DNA of 64,000 nt from Deinandra increscens subsp. villosa (taxonomy: Eukaryota > Streptophyta > Magnoliopsida > Asterales > Asteraceae): assembly GCA_039602395.1 (NCBI GenBank), contig JBCNJP010000006.1, positions 43,735,279-43,799,278 of the forward strand. The letters run 5' to 3'. Made by a program: the position numbers and the translations under genes. Position 1 is the stretch's first letter. Each line of letters starts with the position of its first letter. Under the pieces are notes generated by a model, which saw nothing but the letters and a program-made list of their open reading frames with translations, made no database searches and was not told the DNA's origin. Shown here one piece after another: positions 12,149 through 23,384 of the stretch.

Positions 12149-12153
12149 CATAC
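12149..12153. other. Target-site duplication CATAC (right of solo LTR)
   Basis: This is an exact match to 9,932-9,936 and to 1,121-1,125. Confidence 0.85.
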
Positions 12154-12332
12154 AGTAAAAAGCGTCTAAATTTCCGTTTTCAATAGTCCAACATATGCAA
12201 ATGGGGTTACATACAGTCCAAAAACAACAGAGTTTAAGCACGTCATTCAAAGAAGCAGGCATATAAGCAGTGAATGTAGGCGTACATAGATAATGAGACA
12301 TAAAAAGGTACTACAAAAGGTGCAATACTTAC

Positions 12333-12660
12333 CTCTGTACAATGAGTTTGGAATGTGGTTTTTCGGTGAACACGGAGGCTGAAGATGAAGAGGGGATTGT
12401 GTAGCGACTGTTTGAAATGATGGCGTGATAAAGTCTCTGTCTTTTCAGCGTCTATTTAACTGTCAAAAAATTTCCCACCTGTTTTCCGGATATGGTTTAA
12501 AGGCCACTATCCACATGGGCCTAGACTTTAAACCGACTACGTATGGTATTGGGCCCTGCAACAAAATCATACGTCACATGATCCATACCATCTTTTGTCA
12601 TATAAAACTCAAAATTAATCACATCTTTACATGGAACAATCATATTATTACAACCTAATT
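12333..12660 (-). promoter_or_regulatory. Leader exon and upstream region of gene A
   Basis: The leader exon ends at 12,333 with donor GTAAGT. Upstream blocks (GTCTTTTCAG complement near 12,440, a TTTATCACGCC-like element, GGGCC boxes at 12,518-12,556) align with the upstream regions at 14,834-15,030 and 25,331-25,520. The three are paralogous leaders or promoters. GGGCC/GGCCC boxes resemble plant TCP-type promoter motifs (inference). Confidence 0.5.
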
Positions 12661-13937
12661 TAAGTTAATTTGAACACTAAGTTTAGTACCAAATGACATA
12701 TATATTAACACATGTATATGTGACTTATTTTTATAAAACTTGTGATGTTTTTCTAAAGGATAGCATACAACGTATAGGATTTATAAAATAATTAATAGAT
12801 GGTAGAGACTACAAATCATAATTTTTTATAGAAACCGAAATGATTATATTACTTAAAACTTATTTCTATATCGCTCTAAAATTCTAATTTATCAATGATA
12901 ATCTTGGTTTGATTTTCCAATTCACCATAGTCTTATTAATGTAATTGGCCATAGTATACATGCTCGATCATCTTTGAACTCCGAATAATTTTAGTAGTCA
13001 TATTTAAACTTTCCGGAGTCCCATTGAGGTACATATGATTTTAATATAGGTTTTTCTCCATGACCATATTTTCGGTGGTACACACCATCTGTTCCTAATT
13101 GAAGCCAATATCACATATGTCTTACCTTAATTGCCTTCACTCACACAATTACAATCCATAGACACCTCTAATAATCATCACATGCTTCTTACTCTAGAAG
13201 TTCCATTCTTTAACTAATCATCTTCCATGTGTGTATCATCACCATCTACTTGTACATGCAAGTCCCTAAAATCATTTGTCATATTTAAGTAATCTTCCTC
13301 TACAATTGTTAGATAATATTAACTTCTGTAAACACGGGTTATTTGGTTATCTTATCAGTGCTGAGTGAAGTGAATGAGTTGTTATATGTGTTAAATAAAA
13401 TTTTATACTTTATTGTTAATTCATACCAAATCCTGTAACTCCTTTAAGCTGATTGTTTTAGATGTTGAGTTATAGGTTTCAATTGTTTGTGGTTTTTAAC
13501 ATTCACATTTTTTCCAACACCAAATTTGCTTGAAGGAGAATGGAAATTAATCAACAACCTGTGTAAGTCTGGGAAAACAGATTTTCACAGGAAAATTGTT
13601 AAAGTTGGGGAGATGAGGAGGATAAATGTAGTAAAAGATTATCAATCTCAATTACTAAATACTGATCTTTAATAAAGGAAGCATCAAATAGAGTATATAT
13701 AGACATGTAAAACAGCGAGTAAAACAGAGAATGGTATATAGACAAACAAAACAGGACAACATAAAATGTGAGATAAATAGGAAGCATTATATACGAACCA
13801 ACCAAATATGAGTGCACAAAAGTCATGTGAAAGTTTAGTGGCACCAAAGTATTGTGTTTACCAAACTAAATGATATAATGTGGTGATCTGTGATTTCCAA
13901 AAAAAAACACACACAACAAAAAAATACACAAAAACAA
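12661..13937. other. AT-rich intergenic DNA
   Basis: I see no gene here. Short open stretches at 13,487-13,672 and 13,599-13,847 (opposite strand) have no recognisable content. The segment separates the gene A leader from the 3' end of the small-protein gene. Confidence 0.4.
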
Positions 13938-14231
13938 CTATATATATGGTTGGAACATCCTTGCAACACGGCGGGAAACATCAAGCTGCCTCTGTAAAGA
14001 TTCTTTCCGCATGACGTTGAGCCTTTCGAGGTTTGCTCTAGTGATTGCAATTTCTTGATATAGCAAGTATCCAGCCCAAGATTTGAAGTCCGAAGGGTCT
14101 TGGTCAAGCACAATAGCTAAGATTCTTTCATTTTCCTCTATTGTCCTATAGAGTGTCTGTATAACCGCATCAATTTCTGTTATGATTTGCACATGGCTTA
14201 CTGATAAGAAGTTCCTGATTAAACGTTCCAT
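13938..14231 (-). CDS. Small ~97-residue protein of unknown function (copy 1)
   Basis: The frame begins MERLIRNFLSVSHVQ and ends RVARMFQPYI, mostly alpha-helical by composition, with many L/I/E/R residues and no Cys or His cluster, signal peptide or membrane segment. A homologue lies at 24,584-24,863; both have an A-G-[YF]-[VL]-L..E block followed by an R..L......R...QRQ pattern. The ATG follows a probable intron whose leader exon is at 14,834-14,945. That leader resembles the leader of B3-like gene A, so the two kinds of coding sequence share paralogous 5' regions. I do not recognise the family. The frame is open and intact, unlike its neighbours. It could be an exon of a longer protein, but a stop follows directly. 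Confidence 0.5.
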   Translation of the reverse strand: MERLIRNFLSVSHVQIITEIDAVIQTLYRTIEENERILAIVLDQDPSDFKSWAGYLLYQEIAITRANLERLNVMRKESLQRQLDVSRRVARMFQPYI

Positions 14232-14833
14232 TGTTGTTGGTTATTCCTAATAAGTAACATTGGGTAACAAAAGAGAGCAATTTTAGTGTTCTAAAAACTA
14301 CAAAAATCTGATGGTTGGTTAAATATCAATCCCCATATGTATGAGAACATCAGGAATTGTTTATAATAGAGTATAGAGACAATTTTGGGTATGAATGTAT
14401 ACAGAACAAAAAACTCATAAATAGGCTCTATTTCAATGTCGATTGTAAGGGTAGTCAAGCAAGATTTAAAAATTTTGTGGGTTCTAGGGACCTTTTTGTT
14501 AACATGCAACTTGTTGCTAACAGAACAACACATGTATAGACACATGAAATAAACACGGGGAACCTAAAATTTTACTATTAAGACGTCAACAATGGTGTGA
14601 TCGCAAAGCTTGGAAAATTAAAAGAGAATTACCAGTCTATGAAGGCTTCACACTGTACAATCAAAGTGTGATGTTTCTGATTTAACAGGATAAGTCATGT
14701 AAATGGTCATCGCTAGAAACCGTAAACAGGGGTTTCGTCCCATTAAATTCAAAAAAGTATAGAAGTAAAACGCAGATACCTGGCTACATGGGTATTATGT
14801 AGAAAACTGAAGCGGGCATGTCGGATTTCTTAC

Positions 14834-15030
14834 CTTTAGCCGGAGAAACGCATGGTGTCGTCTGATTTTCCGGTGAGTGTGTGCAGGGAAGACGTGTAGA
14901 AGTTCTTTCAAATGATGTCATGTTGAAGATGGCGTCTTTTCAGTATCCATATAACCGGTATTTTTTCCACATCTTTTTTCAATTGGGCTATTGGGTAAAG
15001 AAAATGGTAAATGAGTTGGGCTTGAAGTTG
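14834..15030 (-). promoter_or_regulatory. Leader exon and promoter of small-protein gene copy 1
   Basis: The leader exon ends CTAAAG with donor GTAAGAAAT at 14,833. The upstream GTCTTTTCAG complement, TTATATGG element and GGGC-containing stretch align with those at 12.4 kb and 25.4 kb. The transcription start is not determined. Confidence 0.45.
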
Positions 15031-16251
15031 GAAAAGTTATACAAGTTAGTTAAGATTATTTCATAGAAAACATAAACATATGAAATTCATAAGGTTTATC
15101 TTGTATTTTTTATATAAATAATAGTTATCTTTTTTTTGTTTTAAACTAATATATTTAATTTAAAATAAAACAGATATTTAATATATGAAACGGCTGAAAG
15201 AATATATTTATTTATATGACATGTCGAGTGACAATCAAATAGGGCTTGGATATGTTTGTATAAGTTTAAATAACATAAGCATATTCCTGATAACTATATG
15301 TTCACAAAGGTTTTAGTTTTTATTATTATAGTGATGTGAATCAAGAAATAAGTTATATTAGGTGGAATAGATTGAAGAAAGATAAATAAGTTTTTTAATA
15401 TAAGATTAGATTGTATTGATTACCAATGTGCATAGTCTAATAAAACGATTATTCTATGATTTAACCGTTATTTTCCAAATATTAAGTAAATTTTGTAAGG
15501 TGATAACGTCAATGATGGTAAAACTAAATGGCATGTTTTTGGGATATTATAAGTATATTATGCATTAGAATTATGTTTGTATAGTAGTAACTGATGATTT
15601 ACAAAACCACAATATAGATGTCTTGTTTTATAAAACAAAACTTACTTTTACTTAGTATGTTTTGAAGATTAATTCATATCAATATTTATAGGAAATACCA
15701 TACGTTTGTGTATGATTTGTTATGTACAGCAAAGAGCATCCATTACATTTGTGAAGCAGTCATAATGATAGGCAAAATTATGGTTCCTCATATCAAGAAG
15801 CAGATAAGTGCTTATATAGCAAAGATGGACTTTTATTATGACATTACCAATTTAAGAACATGTCATTTTCAGGCTCAGGCACTCTATAAACCACTCATTA
15901 GTGTCACGTTTCAACAGGAGATGTTTAGGAACTAAAAGATTCTGAGTTCGAGCACGGATTTAAATATGCACAGAACTGTCATACGGTTCTATCGAAAATA
16001 TTTATGCTTAACCTTAACAACCTATAAAGATGTCACAGGTTTATAAAGTAACATTTTTTTAGATGGAGTACAAATTTAAATATGCACGCAGGACGCGTGC
16101 AGGTCTATTTAAATGGTTCATTGTTACCGCTAAAAATGTAGCAAAAGTTAACAAATAGTAATATTTTCCGGGCATACAAACAGGAAAGAGAAAAATAACC
16201 CCTAACACTCTAGCATTCGAACCTAATGATCAGAGCATTCAGCTATAGAGA
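15031..16251. other. AT-rich intergenic DNA
   Basis: No gene is supported. A short GC-rich hairpin lies at 16,083-16,101 (TGCACGC / GCGTGCA). The phrase ATTTAAATATGCAC occurs twice, near 15,960 and 16,075. An open stretch at 15,708-15,935 has no recognisable content. Confidence 0.4.
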
Positions 16252-18111
16252 CTAACAAACATTGAAATGCACGGTGTGATCCGGGTGTAGCATGTCATCA
16301 TGTAGCTCAAAGCGCAAGAACTTGTGTCGAGGCACACCTGTTTACTATAGGAATCACCGCCAATCCGACTTTATACTCACCCGAGAGTGAGGACCACCTT
16401 CACCGCTAGAAACAATCCTGACCAAAAACTGAACCAAGCCATAGTGTAAAACTGCCTTGCTGTAGGAATGAGTTCTGAACATCTGGTGCATCACTTTAGG
16501 TATAGACTGCAACAGTAAGTTAGGAAAGTATAATTAATTATACCTAGATAAGTTAAAAGTCATGTAGTGTTTAGCTAGGTAAATCACAGAGTAAAAGAAT
16601 ACCAGCAGTTGGCTTTAAAAGTTCTGAAGGGTGAGATTTTTGGAATAGTGTGGATTCAGATCATTGTGATGATGTGTGAGGAGGGAAATGGTACAATAAT
16701 GACCAGGGTCTGATACAGCGCTACCCCTAATTCGGTAAACACATCAACACTGAAGTTGAAGCCATGCTGTTCGGTACTTCCCAGATCAGTGAATACCAAC
16801 CAGTATCCAGTATCAATTTTATTCACACTACAAAACAATGGCCATGTTTTTCCCCTCAATCCTGAAGGGACTGTTTGATGTGTTTCGTGGTTGAAGTTGT
16901 ATACAATATCGACAACACAATCTTGACGTCCACAAAAAAATTTAACCTTCTTTGTACCTCTGTTGGAATAACGGTTTGGAAACTGAAGTGCGGCTATCTG
17001 TATTCGTTTATGTAGAATGTTAGGAAACTGTGTTAGAATAACTGATAATAGGATGAATAACGGAAAGGCACTAACAAAAAGACAACAGTGGTTGTTTGAT
17101 GTTAAAATATAAACACGTGGACATCATGTAGTGTGGTACGTGACTGTGGGTGTGTTTGTGAAACATGTATGGTTAAACAAATTGATTTGCTACATATGTA
17201 ACAGTATAGTTGGTATGAGGAAACAAATATGTCGGGCCTTCATGTATCTTGAACAACGATGTTCATTATGTTTCCTTGATAATTTTTGGTTTTTGAATGT
17301 TACAATTTTAGGACATAAAATATAACTATAGTATAGCAGCTCCTGGTCATAATAATAGTTTTATAAAATATCTACAGGATAGAACCTTAGAAATATATAG
17401 AAAGATGTACAAATTTGGAGAGGGTGTAAATGTATTTACATGTATAGAGCTGCCTTCATCCTGGGGTTCCTCTTTTACGTGTAAGGAATCATTAAGAACC
17501 ACGTGTTTTGCTAACTTCTGAAGAAACTGAGATGAGAAACGCTGGATTCAAGGAAAGAATATAGGAAATTAGCATAGAATCAATTGTGTTAGAAATGCAA
17601 CACAGTTTATAGTTAATTTTCATGCTTTTAATCTGTATTTATAAACGATACAACCTGTTCATAGTATGATTCTTCGGTGGTTTAGACGACGCATGCATTT
17701 ATAAATTCTTTTCCACTGCTATCTTGTCGGATCTCTAGGCCATCAGCGTTGAATGCAGCAACCTCCACCTTGTTCCTCTTCTTCCATGTAATACACATGT
17801 TCCATATATCTTGCCCATTAAAGGAATTTACAAAGTCTGACCAAGTCGCATCATTTGATGTCCACACACCAGAGCCCAGGTACTCAATATTCACATTGAA
17901 TTTGTTCTTCTTGTAGTCGACAATTAATATAGACGTGCATGTTTTTGGCAAGTCCGGTGTAAATAGTACAGGCAGAATCTACAAAAAAAAGCATATTAGT
18001 TGAAGAGTTGTCTGCTCTTTCGTTTGAATGTAATGGCTTAACATAAAAACCTACCACTCCTGGATATTGCTCAGTTTCTCCGTTTACAGCGATTAGTGTC
18101 TTAAACGGCAT
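16252..18111 (-). pseudogene. B3-like (REM-like) gene B, multi-domain pseudogene
   Basis: Five exons read from right to left: 18,111-18,055 (19 residues, MPFKTLIAVNGE...), 17,978-17,655 (first B3-like domain, with LPKTCTSILIVDYKKNKF, W..FVNSF), 17,526-17,440 (29 codons, linker rich in E), 16,997-16,725 (second B3-like domain, RGKTW..., YWLVFTDLG) and 16,506-16,252 (third domain ending GVPRHKFLRFEL). Exons 1-3 parallel gene A exon for exon with the same lengths or phases. Stops are TAA in the first domain exon after INACVV, and a TGA/TAG/TAA cluster in the last exon just before TGVPRH. At 60.9 kb the homologous position reads CAG where gene B has TAG, so at least one stop is a C-to-T change. 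The leader exon is missing; the Athila element occupies its place. Multi-B3 REM proteins act as nuclear DNA-binding factors; this copy is not functional. Confidence 0.62.
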
Positions 18112-18450
18112 CTATACAAAATTGAAACACAATTACATTGCAATTTTGGAACATGTCAAAAAGATGTATACACCATGTGGAGGTGTAGGCAAATTAGGCA
18201 ACCTTATAAAGATTGTTTACTTAATAGGAGTTTCACACAACTAACCACAGTTCAAGTATTATCATACTGCACATTCTTTATGTGAAGCATACGTGATAAT
18301 TTCATTAGCACAAAATGACCTAATACCGTAATCTAGCATCTGGCAAGATAGTATAATTTTTACAGTACCAAACTATATTACGTTGGGTAGACAGGTTTCA
18401 CAAAAAACTACATTATCAAAAAAAAAGTACAAACAACATCTACATCCTAT
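18112..18450. other. Remnant of gene B intron 1
   Basis: This is AT-rich and follows the AG acceptor of gene B exon 2. No leader exon is present before the Athila LTR begins at 18,451. Confidence 0.45.
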
Positions 18451-19642
18451 TGATAACGGGTATCGTGACCACTACACAAATACCTAACTTAAACTGTAGT
18501 AGGGCAAGCTAGGGTATCGAACCAAGGGAGTTGGTGGTTACTAGTGACTTTAGAAACTAACTAATTAATTAACCTAAATCTAGATTACTGTCACTAACCT
18601 AGATTAACTAAACTAACCTAAATACTGAAAATATAAAAATTGCCTCTTGGCTGTTTAATTTGAATGACTTAAAGACTAAAGAAAACTAATGTTGATTTGA
18701 ACTAGTAAAACAAAAAACTAAAACGTGACAACCTCAGGATCCCGGTTAGCTAATTTCTAATTCAATTCAATTATTCTGTTCAACTCAATTCAACCAAACA
18801 TTCAGATTACATATGAGCTAAGTATAGTCCTAGAGCTATGCTATGAAAGGTAGTCCGGGAGCGGGGGGCACATACGCAATCAAAACGCAAGCTAAATAAC
18901 ATACAATTGAACATATAGATGAATCACATACTGTCACTATGTTTAAAGATTCAAACCAAACAAAGAATAACTGAAAAGAAATTAAAAACATGCTAAGCGT
19001 TCACCGTCGGTAATCACCGGATCTTAACTGGACATCACAAGCATCATCGAATGATTAAAATCTAAGAAAACTATGAAGAAAATTCGTCTTTGGGGAGTTC
19101 TGGTTGGCTCTGGCCGAAGTGCCTTCAGAAAAAAGCTAAAAACTGCTTAAATACGTCAAATACCAAAAATCTCGAAAATCTGCCGACATCAACCCGGATC
19201 GTGTCGCGAGGCATTTGGAAGTTTTCCTCGCGACACTCCGGGGGTCCTGGGCTTCGCTGTTTTGTCCCAAAATTTGATCAGACGCGGCCCAATGCTCCAA
19301 ATTCAGCCCAATCTCCTTTCTAAACCCAATTTGATATATTTAAAGCCCATTCCTTCAATCCTTGACCCATGTGAATTATTTCAAATCCCAACAACTCTAT
19401 TCCGCACTCCCGAACATTCACAACTTTGTCTTTATTTTGCTTGACTAATTCCTCCAAAGGTCGTGTCTTTTCACCTTTAGTCACCAATGCTTCTAAAACA
19501 CCTCAAAATGCATAACCTATGACAATTAAACTCAAAACACATCAAGTACAAAATGTAGGATATATCATGTGAACTAATATATTGTAACCCTTAAAATTAT
19601 ATGATTAATTATGAGAAACCGTTACAAAATATACTCACATCA
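18451..19642 (-). repeat. 3' LTR of the Athila-type element
   Basis: The LTR is 1,192 bp, nearly identical to 23,385-24,578. It begins TGATAACGGGTATCG on the plus strand. Nine or so point differences are visible by eye, including GTATCG versus GTGTCG and GCGAGGC versus GTGAGGG, which points to a fairly young insertion. Confidence 0.87.
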
Positions 19643-20984
19643 CATCCCCACACTTATCTTTTTCCGTCTCGGAAAAACTGCCATGGAATCATAATTGGGA
19701 AATCAATCTCATAAACATATGACTTTTTAATTTGTCCACCAATTCAATTCCACAAACCATAATGTAATCACATGGACTAACTATAATTGTCAGTATTTCG
19801 GTCCGACTAAACCCAACCACTGACCTTTTGTTTTGCCCCCAAAGTGTTTATAATTTACCGAATATATTGTACCAGTCCGCCTATGTGTCCCACATTCAGA
19901 AAGTTCAAGTTCAACCTAGTCCCGAATCAAATTCAGTCAAAGTAAAGGGTAATTAAGATTATATTTTAAGATTTTTCCCACCCACCTTTAAACCAGATAC
20001 TCATATGTCCATAGAATGATGGATAGCGAAGTTTTTGAGCATTTATTTCTCTAATTTGCTATATTTTTCTTCTTTTTTTTCTTTTTTCTTTTTTCTATTT
20101 TTTTCTTTTTTTTTCTTTTCTTTTCTTTTTTTTTTCTTTTTTCCTCTCTTTTATATATATATATATATAATTGGTTAATTTTAACTATGATTACCAACGA
20201 ACATCATCAGAGGTACTCGTTGCAAGATGCTATCCCCAAACTCGTACGTGAGTATTTTGCCCGCGAGATCCAGGACATCATCAGAGGCACGCACCACGGG
20301 ATGCTATCCTTAGTTTGTACATGAGTATTTTGTCCCTTCACTCTAAAATTATTAACCAATTTATTACCTAATATGCTCAAAGATGGAAGGATGGGGCGCC
20401 GTTATTTCTCGGATTTGCTTTCGCAAAAAGATCATAACGTGCCAGGTTATTCTAAGGACATATAAGTCTCTAATTTAAAGTGGTCTTTTTCATCCTAATC
20501 ATCAGTTTCAATCTCCCTATCACCTCTAAAATGGGAACCCACTTGCAGACTGATTTAATTACATATTTATACAAGAATAAACACAATGGGCAGTTTAAGC
20601 TATTCCTAAGTCAGTTGGGCCTACCGACACATCACAGATTAGCCATGTTTTCCATTCTCTGCTTTTCTACCACTTTTCCATTTTCTTTCATTTTTATTAT
20701 TTTTTTAAAACCGATTCCAATTGTACTATCATTTTCCATGATTTGCAAGTTATTCCAAAGACATTTTTCAATTTTTTTTTATTTTTTAATTTTTTTGGAT
20801 TTTTTTTTTGATTTTTTTTTGATTTTTTTTTGATTTTTTTTTATTTCTTTTTAAACACACAAAAAATAAACACAACTAAAGTGTTATTCCCCTCCCCACA
20901 CTTGAGTGACACATTGTCCTCAATGTGTTAAAAAGAACAACAAAAATAAAGAAGAAATAAAATAAAAACTAAAAAGAATTAGAA
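19643..20984. other. Athila internal 3' region, noncoding and low complexity
   Basis: This contains a long pyrimidine tract (20,058-20,150, TTTTC-rich, then (AT)n to 20,170), a pair of related segments around 20,190-20,340 (CATCATCAGAGG...GATGCTATCC) and a (GATTTTTTTT)n run at 20,795-20,840. An open frame at 20,480-20,833 is low complexity and not believable as a gene. Confidence 0.5.
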
Positions 20985-22018
20985 TTAGGAAACGTACCGG
21001 ATTCGAGCAATAAAAATAAACAAAATGTCTGGCACCGGATGGCGTCGCGTGTCGCGAGGACCTTCCCACACCTCCCTCGCGGGTCGCGAGGGGCGGTATT
21101 CATAGGAAATTAATTTTTTTCTTTTTTTTTCAGCCCAAGTTCCAATATATTTATAAAAGTGACATACCTGGAACCTTGTTTTGCCCAACTCCATTACCCA
21201 AAACCGATCCGATTCGTGAAAAACACAAAAAAACACAACCACACAAAGCAAAAAGTATAACAAATAAAAAGAAAACCTACCACTGGGTTGCCTCCCAGAA
21301 AGCGCTAAATTTACGGTCGTCAGCCAGGCCATGCCTCCTTTACTCATGGTGGCTTCTGTCCACATTTACCAACTGAGTTACCAGTAAACGCTCGGTAGTT
21401 GACTCGCATCTTCACTTCTTTCAATCCGCACTTGCCAATTGCGTTACCGATCCACGCTCGGTAATTCACATGTCTTTTTGATTTTCTCTGTATGCTCAAC
21501 AAGTAAAAAATATTAATTTGAAAATTAAAAGAAAATTTATCATGGATCGAACACTTACCTTTAGAATTTCCCACGTGTGCTCTGTAATTAATATATCGAA
21601 TCCAAGCTTGCACTTGCACACGTGGCACATCCGAGTCAGCACTACGGAGTTTCTTAGTTTGCTTTTGCCCAACATCTTCCTCGACCACCTTCCTCTTCCT
21701 TACTGGCTTCTCCACGGTTACCTGCATAATAATTAAAGAATGAAAATTAAAAGTACCTGTCGGGATCTCAGCCTCTTGCTCATCAACCACATCTTCAACC
21801 ACTATCTCGCGCTCAGCTTGTTCCATGTCACTCTCAACTACTACTGCTATCTCCTCAACAGCCTCAGCTTCCTCATGTACCACTTCACACTCAACCTCAA
21901 TCGCCTCATCATCTTCTTCCCAAACTTCTCCTTCGGGTTTTGATAAACACATGTTTTTATCCAGGTTTAAACAATCAGTTTCTTGTACCGGAAGACTTGT
22001 AACCTCTTTTTCCGCCAT
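20985..22018 (-). CDS. Accessory acidic protein with NYRAxxGNxxGKC repeats (Athila element)
   Basis: The frame starts at 22,018 with MAEKEVTSLPVQET. A very acidic stretch (residues ~30-85, E/D/V-rich) precedes a basic patch (VRKRKVV, KQTKKLR). Three copies of a motif follow, NYRAHVGNSKGKC, NYRAWIGNAIGKCG and NYRAFTGNSVGKCG, around residues 143, 186 and 208. Two stretches between the parts look like introns with GT...AG ends (about 21,722-21,755 and 21,490-21,563). The frame closes at 21,344; a different frame at 20,985-21,365 is probably not coding. The region near 21,280-21,310 resembles the conserved 3' noncoding part of Athila elements (TGGGTTGCCTCCCAG). The function is unknown. Confidence 0.4.
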
Positions 22019-22048
22019 GGTGGATTCAATCTTTGATTCTTCAACTAC

Positions 22049-23017
22049 TTAATGGATTGGTGTGGTATTAGCCTCCACAACCGCCTCCTCGATTTGGGAC
22101 AATAACCACTTCTGTTTTGCTTGATATTTTTCAATAGATGACAAGAGCGAATAAGACTTATCTTTTCGCCGTTCATGTTGAAGAAGATCATACTTGAAGC
22201 TCAACAATTCTAACCGACATTCTCGTGATTGCTGGGGTTGTGCTAATTCATGTTCGACTTGGGATAAATGAGATCTTCTTCTAGCTTCCTCAATACCTTC
22301 AGATTTATAGATTTCAGAACCCGACCATGGTTGTTGCGTTGTATATTCAGAATAATTTGCTTGACTATACTCCTGACGGTCCCGGTATAGCTGATATGAG
22401 TTATTACACTCGTCCCGATAGCCTGATTGGTAACCTCCTTGAGAATCCAATGGAGGTGCTCTAAAATGCGAGTAAACTGAATTTGGATGTTCAGTTCTCG
22501 TTCGTGAAAGTCTTTGAGCAGCTTCTCTTCTGCGTGCATACTCTTCCTCCCTTTGAACTTCGGTTGGTGTCAAAACTCTTGGTACCCCGTGTTCAAACCG
22601 TATTTGATTCCCTCCTCGGTTGTAAGAGAATTGTGGTACACCCCAAGGAGGTCGGTTATAGTTCTGCTGTGACTGATATTGAGGATACCCAAGGTCACTC
22701 TCGTATTGATCCTCGTAGACTGGTTGAGAGTAATTATTCCCAAACCCATCATCATATCCTGCAAACGATTCAAAGTTAGAATTATAATTATTATTAGAAT
22801 AAACATCATGATTTAAATAATTAGAATTCCTAGATTGGGAATATCCCTGATTGTACGATGATGGAGACTCTTGATATGGATAATATACGCATGAGTCTTC
22901 GTACTCCTCTTTGTCTTCTGAATCCTCTACTATTCGAATTCCACTGGGCAATGTTGGACAAAACTTGATTCGATGATAATAACTCCCACAATTGTAGCAC
23001 TTCTCCTCCTTCACCAT
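22049..23017 (-). CDS. Gag-related protein with one zinc knuckle (Athila element)
   Basis: The most likely start is MVKEEKCYNC at 23,017, because the open frame upstream to 23,089 is hydrophobic and sits in the leader. A CX2CX4HX4C knuckle (CYNCGSYYHRIKFC) comes at residues ~7-20. About 200 residues rich in N, Y, S and Q follow, then an arginine- and glutamine-rich region (LSQVEHELAQPQQSREC) and a helical C-terminus. The knuckle normally sits near the end of gag; here it is at the start. This suggests that the capsid part was deleted and only the tail remains. A nucleic-acid binding role in packaging is plausible. No frameshift is seen in this stretch. Confidence 0.55.
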   Translation of the reverse strand: MVKEEKCYNCGSYYHRIKFCPTLPSGIRIVEDSEDKEEYEDSCVYYPYQESPSSYNQGYSQSRNSNYLNHDVYSNNNYNSNFESFAGYDDGFGNNYSQPVYEDQYESDLGYPQYQSQQNYNRPPWGVPQFSYNRGGNQIRFEHGVPRVLTPTEVQREEEYARRREAAQRLSRTRTEHPNSVYSHFRAPPLDSQGGYQSGYRDECNNSYQLYRDRQEYSQANYSEYTTQQPWSGSEIYKSEGIEEARRRSHLSQVEHELAQPQQSRECRLELLSFKYDLLQHERRKDKSYSLLSSIEKYQAKQKWLLSQIEEAVVEANTTPIH

Positions 23018-23363
23018 GATTAATTCAAAGCACCTGCAAACAATAAAAAAAAAACAACGAAACCAACTGCGTAGTACTGATCTAAACAATAAAATAGATG
23101 CACTGGAATCGAAATTGGCAACTCAGACAATTTTTATGATCTTTTTTTTTTTTGAAATTAAATGAAATTAATAAAAATTAAATATTGCAAAAAATTTAAA
23201 AATCTTTTTGGTTTTTTTTTTATTACTAGACAAGCAAAATTAAAATTGTAGAAACAAAAAGAAAATATTTTTTGGTTTTTTTTTTTTTTTTTTGAGTTTT
23301 TAGAAAAACAAACAAAACAAGAAATTAACTAAAAAAACTAAAATCACTAACAAGCGCACGTAC

Positions 23364-23381
23364 TCCCCGGCAACGGCGCCA
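23364..23381 (-). other. Primer-binding site, tRNA-Asp type
   Basis: On the minus strand this reads TGGCGCCGTTGCCGGGGA, three bases after the end of the 5' LTR. It is a hallmark of Athila/Tat elements. Confidence 0.88.
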
Positions 23382-23384
23382 ATT

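Larger units (their letters stand above)
8538..12430 (-). pseudogene. B3-like (REM-like) gene A, right copy
   Basis: The exons are inferred from GT-AG signals and from comparison with gene B. The leader exon is ~12,430-12,333 (donor G|GTAAGT). Exon 2 is 9,210-9,154 and encodes 19 residues from ATG. The B3-like exon is about 9,085-8,752 (donor CAG|GTGACA). The next exon, 8,639-8,538, has 34 codons (LLPKQFVEKYS...EEQK). The B3-like exon has FVDYQKHKFSVNL, then W..FLNAF and a closing LKWKKLDKIEV strand, spaced as in B3 DNA-binding folds. A TAA codon a few residues before VPKNC and an apparent phase shift after exon 2 suggest a pseudogene, unless another acceptor is used. Intron 1 holds a solo LTR. 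The 3' part is truncated by the junction at 7,836. Functional REM proteins have several B3 domains; this copy shows one. Confidence 0.55.

Noticed and set aside
16080..16105. Hairpin as a Helitron 3' end for gene B
   Set aside because: No CTRR follows within a reasonable distance.
20480..20833. 117-residue hydrophobic frame
   Set aside because: It is a translation of poly-T tracts.
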